A stretch of 7,032 nt of DNA, taken from CAMCXE01 sp041179125 (GTDB lineage: Bacteria > Pseudomonadota > Gammaproteobacteria > Pseudomonadales > Cellvibrionaceae). Where the stretch lies: assembly GCA_041179125.1 (NCBI GenBank), contig JBEGTZ010000143.1:1-7032 (forward strand), written 5' to 3'. Shown piece after piece: positions 1 through 5,574 of this stretch (position 1 is its first letter; each line of letters opens with the position of its first letter). Under the pieces are notes generated by a model that worked only from the letters and a program-made list of their open reading frames with translations, was not told the DNA's origin and ran no database searches. A program made the position numbers and the translations under genes.

Positions 1-90
1 GACCTTTCGACTCTTCGGCGAACTCAGAGCTCAGGGCGAACGGAACCCACATGGCCCCCTTCGGGGCACCCCTCCAAGGGAGGGGGATTT
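1..90. repeat. Composite intergenic repeat downstream of pqqD
   Basis: This stretch has no coding signal and consists of short palindromic modules. GCCCC at 54-58 pairs with GGGGC at 63-67 around a 4-base loop. CCCCTCC at 69-75 pairs perfectly with GGAGGGG at 79-85 around a 3-base loop. Further left, TTCG (14-17) faces CGAA (19-22), and CTCAG occurs twice (23-27 and 30-34), followed by GGGCGAACGG. From memory, this resembles dispersed intergenic repeats common in environmental proteobacteria (GGCGAACGG and CCTCC/GGAGG types). Neither hairpin is followed by a T-run on either strand, so they are not typical intrinsic terminators, although they could protect the 3' end of the pqq transcript. Only one copy is visible, so the repeat assignment rests on recognition. 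Confidence 0.5.
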
Positions 91-98
91 GGGTGGTT

Positions 99-386
99 CT
101 ACGGCGTTAAGTCTGTGTGCTGCAACCAGCGTTTTTCAAATGCATCGTTAAAAAATTCCAGCACGTCGTTTTCTAAGCCTTCAATACTGGGGAATTTTTC
201 ATTTAATATTTTAATTATTGCGCTAATGGTACGCGTGCCGTCCACTTGGGCGAGGATTTCCCCAGCGCTGCCGTTAAATTTAATCATGCCTTCTGGGTAG
301 AGCAATACGTGGCAATTTTGTGCTTCTTCCCATTGCAGGCGGTAATGCGGATTTACGCTGGGAATATAGTGTAATGGATTAGTCAT
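99..386 (-). CDS. pqqD: PqqD, PqqA-binding peptide chaperone
   Basis: PqqD is a small cytosolic RiPP-recognition protein. It binds the PqqA precursor and presents it to the radical-SAM enzyme PqqE for Glu-Tyr cross-linking. The 95-residue product starts MTNPLHYIPSVNPHYRLQWE and has the family core: R-x-QW-E-x-AQ near the N-terminus, LLYPEGM-x-K-x-N at about 28-38, a DGTRT segment near 49-53, and a C-terminal DV-x-x-FF helix. The length is typical of the family. The ATG at 384-386 was chosen because homology begins there and it overlaps the pqqC stop by 8 bases (ATGACTAA), which implies translational coupling. The frame stays open upstream to 521, but that 45-residue extension is pqqC read out of frame. 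The gene ends in TAG and is followed by repeats, not by an immediately adjoining pqqE. Confidence 0.95.
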   Translation of the reverse strand: MTNPLHYIPSVNPHYRLQWEEAQNCHVLLYPEGMIKFNGSAGEILAQVDGTRTISAIIKILNEKFPSIEGLENDVLEFFNDAFEKRWLQHTDLTP

Positions 387-1146
387 TGGTTTTTTCACAG
401 TTGTGGTAAGGCGGCGTGTTATGCACATAGGCCATAGTGACGGCATCCATAATGGCCCAGAGTATATCGAGTTTAAATTGCAGTATTTCCAGTGCGCGCT
501 CTTGTTGTTGGCGGGTGACAAAATAATCCAGGGTAACTGCTAGGCCGTGTTCTACATCGCGGCGGGCTTCTTTTAGGCGGTTGCGGAAGTATTGGTAGCC
601 GGTGGGTTCAATCCAGGGGTAATGCTGGGGCCAGTTATCCAGGCGGTTTTGGTGAATGTGCGGGGCGAATAATTCGGTGAGGGAGGAGCAGACGGCTTCT
701 TGCCAGCAGGCTTTGCGGGCGAAGTTTAAGTAGGCATCCACGGCGAAGCGCACGCCGGGCAGTACGTGGCGTTGGTCGAGGATTTCCGCCCGTGTTAGGC
801 CGCAGGCTTCGCCTAGGCGCAGCCAGGCTTCGATGCCGCCTTCGCTGACGGCACCTTGTTCGCTGACGGCACCCTGTTCGTTGACTTGGCCGTCGTGGTC
901 CAAAATGCGTTGAATCCACAGGCGGCGCACGTCTCTGTCCGGGCAGTTGGCGAGGATGGCGGCGTCTTTGATGGGGATGGTGAGTTGGTAATAAAACCGG
1001 TTGGCCGCCCAGCCGCGTATTTGCTCGGGCGTACACTGGCCGGTGTTCATGGCGATATTGAGCGGGTGATGGATGTGGTACAGCTTGCCTTTGGCGCGCA
1101 GGCGGGCTTCAAATTCGTCTTTTGGCCAGGCTAGTGATGAGCTCAT
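379..1146 (-). CDS. pqqC: PqqC, pyrroloquinoline-quinone synthase (final oxidase)
   Basis: PqqC catalyses the last step of PQQ synthesis. It closes a ring and performs an eight-electron oxidation of the AHQQ intermediate with O2 and no metal or cofactor. The 255-residue protein is co-linear with Klebsiella PqqC (about 251 residues, recalled) and has the same numbering up to residue 86. Recalled active-site residues are present: H24, R50, Y53, Q54, R80 and H84, and (shifted by 11) H165, Y186, R190 and K225. Signature stretches include YHIHHP, ANRFYYQ, ILDHDG, RHVLPGVRFAVDAYLNF and SSLTELFAP. The oddity is an 11-residue longer loop right after H84-D-G, made of two QGAVSE units (91-102). All catalytic residues survive, so activity is expected. 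The gene begins 31 bases after pqqB, with only a weak GAG-containing ribosome site, and overlaps pqqD by 8 bases. Confidence 0.97.
   Translation of the reverse strand: MSSSLAWPKDEFEARLRAKGKLYHIHHPLNIAMNTGQCTPEQIRGWAANRFYYQLTIPIKDAAILANCPDRDVRRLWIQRILDHDGQVNEQGAVSEQGAVSEGGIEAWLRLGEACGLTRAEILDQRHVLPGVRFAVDAYLNFARKACWQEAVCSSLTELFAPHIHQNRLDNWPQHYPWIEPTGYQYFRNRLKEARRDVEHGLAVTLDYFVTRQQQERALEILQFKLDILWAIMDAVTMAYVHNTPPYHNCEKTND
841..885 (-). repeat. 18-bp in-frame tandem duplication inside pqqC
   Basis: Two 18-bp copies, 841-858 and 859-876 on the plus strand, differ at one base (t857 versus c875). A degenerate third start at 877-885 matches the first nine bases with one mismatch. Read on the minus strand they encode QGAVSE twice (residues 91-96 and 97-102), preceded by QVNE. 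Deleting both units would leave QVNEGG, close in length to the Klebsiella loop SHGEDGG. The unit is a multiple of three, so the frame is kept. The near-identity of the copies suggests a fairly recent slippage event. Confidence 0.9.
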
Positions 1147-1177
1147 GGAAGTACTCGCAGCGAATTAAAACAACAGC

Positions 1178-2089
1178 TTACAACTCAATCTCCATGCCGT
1201 CATAGGCTACTTCTATTTGATGGCGGTTAAGTTCCTGCCGCTGGGTGGATTGTTCATCCAAAATGGGGTTGGTGTTGTTGATGTGAATTAATATTTTGCG
1301 CGCTTGGGGGAATTGTTTGAGTGCCTGGATCATGCCGTCGCTGCCGGATTGCGGCAGGTGGCCCATGTCGCGCGCGAGTTTTGTGCCTACGCCTGCAACG
1401 GCCATTTCGTCTTCACACCAAAATGTGCCGTCTACTAAGAGGCAATCGGCTTGTTGCATAAATGGAATTAAATGCGGCTCGATGGCACCGAGGCCCGGTG
1501 CGTAAAAGGCGCTTTTGCCGTTGTTTGGGTTGCTGAGCAGCACGCCGATGTTGTCGCCGGGTTGTGGGTTGTTGCGGTGGGGGGAGTAGGGCGGCGCTTT
1601 GCTGGTTAAAAATATCGGGGTGATCAACAGGCCTTGTATGGCGGGAATGCTAAACGGTTCGCCTGCGGTAATACGGTGGCGGTTTATGCCGCCGTTCCAG
1701 GCTTCTAACATGCGCAAAATAGGGAAGCCGGTGGTGAGGTCTTCGTACACGCAGTCGGTGCAGTACACTTCGTGGGGGCAGCCTTCGCGCAGTATTAGTA
1801 GGCCGGTGGTGTGGTCGATCTGGCTGTCCATAAACACAATGGCTGCGATGCCGGTATCGCGCAGGCCTTGTTGGGGTTGTATGGCGGGGAAGGCGTCGAG
1901 CTGGGCGCGGATGTCGGGCGAGGTGTTAAACACGACCCAATGGCGGTTGTCGGTGGAGACGGCAATGGAGGATTGGGTGCGCGCAGTGGCTTGAATTTGC
2001 CCGCTTCTTACGCCGTTACAATTGCGGCAATTACAGTTCCACTGGGGAAAGCCACCGCCTGCTGCGGAGCCGAGGACACGGATTTTCAT
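1178..2089 (-). CDS. pqqB: PqqB, metallo-hydrolase-fold PQQ biosynthesis protein
   Basis: PqqB has the metallo-beta-lactamase fold and is proposed to be an iron-dependent hydroxylase that oxidises the tyrosine moiety of the cross-linked PqqA product before PqqC acts. The 303-residue length is standard. Visible signatures are MKIRVLGSAAGGGFPQWNCNC at the N-terminus, the C19-x-C21-x-x-C24 structural zinc site, FNTSPDIRAQ at about 54-63, the metal-site segment SQIDHTTGLLILREG (D92-H93), DCLLVDGTFW in the middle, and the C-terminal ILIHINNTNPIL. The ATG at 2087-2089 gives the canonical N-terminus. The sequence just upstream on the coding strand is pyrimidine-rich (CACCCTCCCT), so there is no Shine-Dalgarno site, which is unusual. 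It lies 205 bases downstream of pqqA and 31 bases before pqqC. Confidence 0.97.
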   Translation of the reverse strand: MKIRVLGSAAGGGFPQWNCNCRNCNGVRSGQIQATARTQSSIAVSTDNRHWVVFNTSPDIRAQLDAFPAIQPQQGLRDTGIAAIVFMDSQIDHTTGLLILREGCPHEVYCTDCVYEDLTTGFPILRMLEAWNGGINRHRITAGEPFSIPAIQGLLITPIFLTSKAPPYSPHRNNPQPGDNIGVLLSNPNNGKSAFYAPGLGAIEPHLIPFMQQADCLLVDGTFWCEDEMAVAGVGTKLARDMGHLPQSGSDGMIQALKQFPQARKILIHINNTNPILDEQSTQRQELNRHQIEVAYDGMEIEL

Positions 2090-2294
2090 AGGGAGGGTGC
2101 TGAACAGAAGGGCGGGTGGAGCAACCTGCGGGTTAATAACGCGGTATCGCAGCTAGGATCAGTACACATCACTAAAATACTATTCTGTGTACACTCTGCC
2201 TTGAGTTTGCTAACTATTTGAGCGGCTCTAAAACGTATTAAAAAGAGCGCCCATTACGAAACGTTAAATTAACGCGCAGGCTAGAACAGTGCAA
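2090..2294 (-). other. Untranslated pqqA-pqqB spacer with inverted repeats
   Basis: This 205-base interval shows no coding frame. It holds an inverted repeat GTACACA (2162-2168) / TGTGTAC (2186-2192) with a 17-base spacer. Inside its right arm is an 8-bp palindrome GTGTACAC (2187-2194). It also holds a GCTCT (2225-2229) / AGAGC (2244-2248) hairpin with an A/T-rich loop, and a 13-base palindrome CGTTAA-A-TTAACG (2262-2274). None has the T-run of a strong terminator. Such spacers can set pqqA above the rest of the operon by partial termination, RNA processing or an internal promoter; which applies here is inference. Confidence 0.45.
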
Positions 2295-2366
2295 TTAGCG
2301 GAATGAGAAGTACATGGTAACTTCAAAGCCAATGCGCATATCTTCGTAAGCGGGTTTAGTCCACAT
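2295..2366 (-). CDS. pqqA: PqqA, PQQ precursor peptide (23 aa)
   Basis: The reading frame encodes MWTKPAYEDMRIGFEVTMYF followed by S-F-R and a TAA stop, 23 residues in all. PqqA is the ribosomally made substrate whose Glu and Tyr side chains are linked by PqqE (with PqqD) and cut out to become PQQ. Both residues are present at the canonical positions, E15 and Y19, within the conserved E-V-T-x-Y core, and the N-terminal MW-x-KP is also conserved. Klebsiella PqqA (recalled) is likewise 23 residues. A clear ribosome site, GAGGA, ends 7 bases before the ATG on the minus strand. The gene is first in the operon and divergent from the MFS gene. A high translation rate would suit a sacrificial substrate. 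Confidence 0.96.
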   Translation of the reverse strand: MWTKPAYEDMRIGFEVTMYFSFR

Positions 2367-2373
2367 GGGGTGT

Positions 2374-2378
2374 TCCTC
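2374..2378 (-). promoter_or_regulatory. Ribosome binding site of pqqA
   Basis: The minus strand reads GAGGA, then ACACCCC, then ATG. This is a good Shine-Dalgarno match with a 7-base spacer. It is the strongest ribosome site in the pqq operon, in contrast with pqqB and pqqC, and supports the pqqA start. Confidence 0.75.
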
Positions 2379-2400
2379 GTGTTGGGTTGTTTGAAGGGTT

Positions 2401-2413
2401 TGTGTAGTACACA
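2401..2413. promoter_or_regulatory. Candidate operator palindrome between pqqA and MFS gene
   Basis: TGTGTA-G-TACACA is a perfect 13-base palindrome with a single central base. It is centred about 41 bases upstream of the pqqA ATG and 75 bases upstream of the MFS ATG, so a bound regulator could act on both divergent genes. The same half-site recurs at 2162-2168 and 2186-2192. The regulator is unknown. I could not define a convincing -35/-10 pair on either strand; TTGACA occurs on the minus strand at 2447-2452 but has no matching -10. Confidence 0.5.
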
Positions 2414-2481
2414 CAACGCCTCAAGGCTCGCTTAAATTGCCGGTGCTGTCAATTGCTGGCCAACCCCATTTCTGTGAAGTT

Positions 2482-3948
2482 ATGAATCAGTCTACCCATC
2501 CTGTGCCGAATATAACGAACCCATCACACAAGCCTGATTCAAGCCTTGAGCCTTGGTCGCCGCGCATTGCTTTTTTGGTGGGTTGTGCATTTTTTATGGT
2601 GTTGTTGGATGCCTCGGTAATTGCTAATGCGCTGCCGACTATGGCCAAAAGTTTTGGCGTGAGCGCGCTGGATTTAAGCCAGGGCATGAGTGTGTATTGG
2701 CTGGCCTTGGCTTTATTTGCGCCGCTTTCCGGTTGGGTGGGGGAGCGTTTGGGTGGGCGGCGGGTTTTTCTGCTGGCGTTAATGGTTTTTGTGTTGGCCT
2801 CCATGCTGTGTGGTTTAGCCAGCAGCCTGACGGAGTTTATTTTGGCGCGCGTTTTACAAGGTGCCGCCGGGGCTTTTATGGTGCCGGTGGGGCGTTTGTT
2901 GGTGTTATTAACCACGCCAAAAAATCAATTGGTACGCGCTATGGCAACCATTGCTCAACCGGCATTAATTGCCCCGGTGATTGGGCCATTAATGGGTGGC
3001 GTATTGGTTACTTATTTTTCCTGGCCGTGGATTTTTTATCTGAATTTACCTTTGGGTGTTGCCGTATTTTTTTGCGCGCGTTTGTGGATTCCGCCTTCAA
3101 TACAAAAACCTAAACGGCCATTGGACGGGTTGGGTTTTATGTATGTCTCGTTGGCGTTGATGGGTGTTTTGTATGGTTTGGATTCTTTAGCGCACGCTAT
3201 GTTTACGCCGGTTGTTTCTGGGTTTTTAGTGGTGGCAGGTGTGTTGTTGGCCGCTGTGGCTTGGCGGCATTTTAAACGTGTGGCAGAGCCTTTATTAAAT
3301 ATGCAGGTTTTTAATGTGCCTACGTTTGCCATCAGTAATTTGTGGGTGGGCACGTTGGTGCGCACGGGTATTAATGCCACGCCTTTTTTATTGCCGCTGT
3401 ATTTTCAGCAGGGTTTAGGCTTAAGCCCTATTGCGGCTGGCGGCTATATGCTGGTGTATTTTTTGGGTAATTTCGGTATGAAATCCGCCAGTGTGTTTTT
3501 ATTAAAACGCTTTGGCTTTCGCTCTATTTTATTGCTGAATGGGCTGTTGTGTGGGCTTGCGATTATGGCTTTGGGTGGTTTGGGTGTTTTAAATGCGCAG
3601 GGTTTTTCTCAGGGTTTAATGGCGGCAATTTTATTGTTAGCGGGTTTGAGCCGCTCTTTACAATACTCTGCGTTAAATTCCTTAGCCTTTGCCGATGTGC
3701 CAGACCCACAGCGCGCCAGCGGCACGACGTTGGGTTATATGACGCAGCAAATTTCGCTCATGCTGGGGGTGGCTTTGAGTGTGTTAATTTTGAATTCTGC
3801 GCCGCTATTTAATGTGCCGGTGGGCGTTTCAGAATTCCAGTGGGCGTTTGGTTTGATGGGTTTTTTGGTGGTGGTGTGTTCGTTGGGTTTTTTGCGTTTG
3901 GGGCGACAGGCAGGGGCGGAGGTTTCGGGGTTTGTTGGGCGTGTTTAG
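2482..3948 (+). CDS. DHA2-family (MdtD/HsrA-like) MFS exporter
   Basis: The product is a predicted inner-membrane, proton-driven drug/metabolite exporter of 488 residues, the usual size for 14-TM DHA2 transporters. The motif order fits: L42-D43 ... N49-A-L-P52 in TM1 (motif D1), GWVGERLGGRR at 84-94 (motif A, loop 2-3), R123-V-L-Q-G127 in TM4 (motif B), A164-PVIGPLMGG-173 in TM5 (motif C), and W-P-WIFYLNLPLG at 181-192. RVLQGAAGAFMVPVGRL and the LQYSALNSLAFADVP segment resemble E. coli MdtD (recalled). The ATG at 2482 was chosen because an in-frame TTG at 2437 would only add a non-conserved, non-hydrophobic tail. Its ribosome site (GTGAAG) is weak. It is divergent from pqqA, and its substrate cannot be read from sequence. 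Confidence 0.92.
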   Translation: MNQSTHPVPNITNPSHKPDSSLEPWSPRIAFLVGCAFFMVLLDASVIANALPTMAKSFGVSALDLSQGMSVYWLALALFAPLSGWVGERLGGRRVFLLALMVFVLASMLCGLASSLTEFILARVLQGAAGAFMVPVGRLLVLLTTPKNQLVRAMATIAQPALIAPVIGPLMGGVLVTYFSWPWIFYLNLPLGVAVFFCARLWIPPSIQKPKRPLDGLGFMYVSLALMGVLYGLDSLAHAMFTPVVSGFLVVAGVLLAAVAWRHFKRVAEPLLNMQVFNVPTFAISNLWVGTLVRTGINATPFLLPLYFQQGLGLSPIAAGGYMLVYFLGNFGMKSASVFLLKRFGFRSILLLNGLLCGLAIMALGGLGVLNAQGFSQGLMAAILLLAGLSRSLQYSALNSLAFADVPDPQRASGTTLGYMTQQISLMLGVALSVLILNSAPLFNVPVGVSEFQWAFGLMGFLVVVCSLGFLRLGRQAGAEVSGFVGRV

Positions 3949-4021
3949 TACGCCAGCTGAGGTTTCCGCGCGTGTTGCCCGATCGTTGTAAATTGCTACC
4001 AATGCGCGGCAGGTTTTTGTT

Positions 4022-4051
4022 TTGGAAATGGCTATTTCTACGTATTTCCAA
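4022..4051. repeat. Inverted repeat downstream of the MFS gene
   Basis: TTGGAAAT (4022-4029) and ATTTCCAA (4044-4051) are perfect 8-bp arms with a 14-base loop. An alternative hairpin is possible within it, GAAAT (4025-4029) with ATTTC (4034-4038). No T-run follows on the plus strand, so it is not a classic terminator. It could stabilise the 3' end of the MFS mRNA. The rest of 3949-4095 shows nothing recognisable. Confidence 0.4.
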
Positions 4052-4095
4052 TAGAAATTTAGCAGCGAGAATGCCGGTGTATTTTGTTTTTGGCG

Positions 4096-4130
4096 AAAAA
4101 AATCCAGCGCGTTTTTAGTGCGCTGGATTT
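4096..4130 (-). terminator. Intrinsic terminator of the SnoaL-domain lipoprotein gene
   Basis: AAATCCAGCGC (4100-4110) and GCGCTGGATTT (4120-4130) form a perfect 11-bp stem with a 9-base loop. On the minus strand the stem is followed by a run of T (complement of the seven A at 4096-4102), as expected of a Rho-independent terminator. It lies 23 bases past the tandem TAA-TAA stop of the minus-strand gene. On the plus strand the T-run is only three bases, so it would be a weaker stop for MFS transcripts arriving from the left. Confidence 0.85.
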
Positions 4131-4153
4131 GGTAAACCTATTTAAGCAGATTA

Positions 4154-5140
4154 TTAAAAAATAGGCAGGCCGCTGGCGGTGCTGGTGGGCACGGCGCGGC
4201 GGGTGTCCCAGTGTTCTTCAACTAAATCTGTGCTTAAACGGTAAAAATCAAAAAACGCATAGGCCTTGCCGTTGAGGGTGCCCTCCGCCATGACAAATAC
4301 AGTATTAAATTGGCTGTCAGAAATAATATGGTGGATTTTGCTGTAGCGAATTTTATTTTTAGTTAAATAGTTGGAAAACTCACTGCGCCCAAATGTGCCG
4401 CGATGGATAAGTGCTTTGGGGTCAAAAAATGTATCAATAATAGCGGGTGAATTGGTAAACAGCCCCAGGGTATAAAGCTCATTGATAACCTCAAGCTTGC
4501 GCGCGCCATTGTGGTCGCCAAATGTAGATGTGGGCGCATTAAAATCGGGCGCGGCTTGGTTCGAATCTGAATCCCAGTGTTCCATAATTTTGTTATCTTT
4601 CACGCGGAACATATCCACAATTACGCCGGTTTGGCTGTATTTACCCACCACCGCGACTAAATCGCACTCCGCAAACGCGCCCAGAATTTCATATTTGAAG
4701 CTGGATGAAGTTACGAACGAACTCATGATGGAAGAAAACGCGGCCACACCGCTTTTGGCGATGGGGTTGTGTTGTAAATAGGGTTCTGCCCAGTATTTAC
4801 TGATGGCGGTGGAGGGTTTCTTTTGGATAAATAATTCGGTTAATGCAGCGGTGACGGTAGCTTTGTTTTTCTCGGCGAGGGCATCGCTGCAACGGGCTAT
4901 GGCTTGGCCGCTGCTGGATGAGCTGGAGCTAGACGAGCTTGAGCTGGAGGAGCTGGAGCTTGAACTGGAAGAGCTTGAGCTTGATGAAGATGAACTTGAA
5001 GAGCTGGTTTTGCCCGAGCTGGAACTGGAGCTGGTTTTTCCAGAGCTGGAGCTAGAACTTGAGCTGGAAGTGGTTTCCCCTGTGCCGGTACAGGCCAGCA
5101 GCAGGCTTGAGAGAATAATCAGCGAGAGTGAGCGGATCAT
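4154..5140 (-). CDS. Poly-Ser-linked lipoprotein with two SnoaL-like domains
   Basis: This is a predicted lipoprotein of 328 residues. The signal peptide MIRSLSLIILSSLLLAC ends in the lipobox L-L-A-C17, and Thr at +2 predicts outer-membrane sorting. Residues 25-77 form a flexible linker of 47 serines in runs of 9, 6 and 32, broken by two G-K-T triplets (34-36, 43-45). Two NTF2-fold SnoaL-like domains follow. The first, about 95-198, has YLQHNP (H124) and VDMFRVKDNKIMEHWD (to 190). The second, about 212-318, has H246 and EEHWD (308-312). The repeated EHWD marks an internal domain duplication. SnoaL-like proteins include cyclases and isomerases, but many have no known reaction, and no substrate can be assigned. 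A ribosome site (AGAGG, 7-base spacer) supports the ATG. The gene is divergent from another poly-Ser lipoprotein and ends at a strong terminator. Confidence 0.85.
   Translation of the reverse strand: MIRSLSLIILSSLLLACTGTGETTSSSSSSSSSGKTSSSSSSGKTSSSSSSSSSSSSSSSSSSSSSSSSSSSSSSSSGQAIARCSDALAEKNKATVTAALTELFIQKKPSTAISKYWAEPYLQHNPIAKSGVAAFSSIMSSFVTSSSFKYEILGAFAECDLVAVVGKYSQTGVIVDMFRVKDNKIMEHWDSDSNQAAPDFNAPTSTFGDHNGARKLEVINELYTLGLFTNSPAIIDTFFDPKALIHRGTFGRSEFSNYLTKNKIRYSKIHHIISDSQFNTVFVMAEGTLNGKAYAFFDFYRLSTDLVEEHWDTRRAVPTSTASGLPIF
4910..5068 (-). repeat. Serine-codon tract (codon-diversified linker)
   Basis: The tract encodes linker residues 25-77: 47 serine codons with two G-K-T interruptions. Serine codons are mixed (AGC, TCC, TCA, TCT, TCG, AGT) without a fixed repeating unit. 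This suggests an old tract, or one selected for amino-acid content and not for DNA identity. It differs clearly from the regular minisatellite at 6853-7032. Confidence 0.8.
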
Positions 5141-5446
5141 GGTGGTGCCTCTTTATAAATGGAGTTTGGACCCAGTGGACACGCCGAAGGCGAAGTAATC
5201 TCAATTGGGCAGGTTTCAGGAGTGGGGCGCTCTGAAATTAATAGGGCATGGCTGTAACGAATAGGCAAGTGCATTGGGCGCAAACCAATCGTAAGGCTAA
5301 GCCTTCCACAGAATGCCAGTGTTTAAAGTCTTTATGGCTGCTAGTGATCACAAAAAGAGAAATAGAATTTTGTGGTGCGCTGTGCGGCTGTTGATGGTTG
5401 TTGCCTGCGTGTATGCCGTTGGCGGTTTTTCGCTTTAGAACCCCTA

Positions 5447-5476
5447 TGGAATCACGCCTCTAGTGAAATTTATAAC
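5447..5476 (+). promoter_or_regulatory. Weak sigma-70-like promoter candidate for the Calx-beta lipoprotein gene
   Basis: TATAAC (5471-5476) matches the -10 consensus at five of six positions. TGGAAT (5447-5452) lies 18 bases upstream but matches the -35 consensus at only three positions. The implied start would give a leader of roughly 90 bases before the ATG at 5575. This was found by eye and other A/T-rich sites are possible. Confidence 0.25.
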
Positions 5477-5562
5477 CGCTCATCTCGCAGCATTTTGTGC
5501 TATTTTCGCGCCGCCCGGATTTGGCCTGGTAATCGTGTGTTACGGCACCGAAGAATATTTAT

Positions 5563-5567
5563 GAGGA
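5563..5567 (+). promoter_or_regulatory. Ribosome binding site of the Calx-beta lipoprotein gene
   Basis: GAGGA is followed by a 7-base T-rich spacer and ATG at 5575. It supports this start, which gives a proper lipoprotein signal peptide. Confidence 0.8.
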
Positions 5568-5574
5568 TTTTTAC

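Larger units (their letters stand above)
5141..5574. other. Divergent intergenic region between two lipoprotein genes
   Basis: These 434 bases separate two start codons on opposite strands, and I see no credible gene in them. Visible structures are a CGCC/GGCG hairpin at 5182-5192 in the leader of the minus-strand gene, a 13-base palindrome AAGGCT-A-AGCCTT at 5293-5305, an 8-bp palindrome GTGATCAC at 5344-5351, and an inverted repeat CACAAAA/TTTTGTG at 5349-5374. The region should hold promoters for both genes. A small plus-strand frame (5372-5587) has atypical composition and its end overlaps the next gene's start, so it is not called. Confidence 0.6.

Noticed and set aside
387..521. N-terminal extension of pqqD to 521
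   Set aside because: The extra 45 residues are pqqC read in another frame; the PqqD family begins at MTNP, and the ATG there overlaps the pqqC stop as in coupled operons.
635..1036. Arg/Pro-rich frame inside pqqC
   Set aside because: It is an out-of-frame shadow of pqqC with low-complexity composition and no ribosome site.
1811..2221. Plus-strand frame antisense to pqqB extending into the spacer
   Set aside because: It overlaps the well-conserved pqqB and shows no recognisable motif or ribosome site.
2447..2452. Perfect TTGACA -35 element on the minus strand upstream of pqqA
   Set aside because: No acceptable -10 hexamer lies 16-18 bases downstream, so it is not called as a promoter.
2437..2481. 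TTG start adding 15 residues to the MFS transporter
   Set aside because: The extension has no family resemblance and needs a rare start codon; ATG at 2482 still leaves an N-terminal tail before TM1.
5033..5068. G-K-T triplets in the serine linker resembling a Walker A motif
   Set aside because: The upstream Gly of the P-loop is absent, the protein is exported, and the triplets lie in a disordered serine tract.
4803..5198. Plus-strand frame rich in Glu and Leu
   Set aside because: It is the antisense of serine codons (AGC/TCC read as GCT/GGA in a shifted frame) and of the signal peptide; composition explains it.
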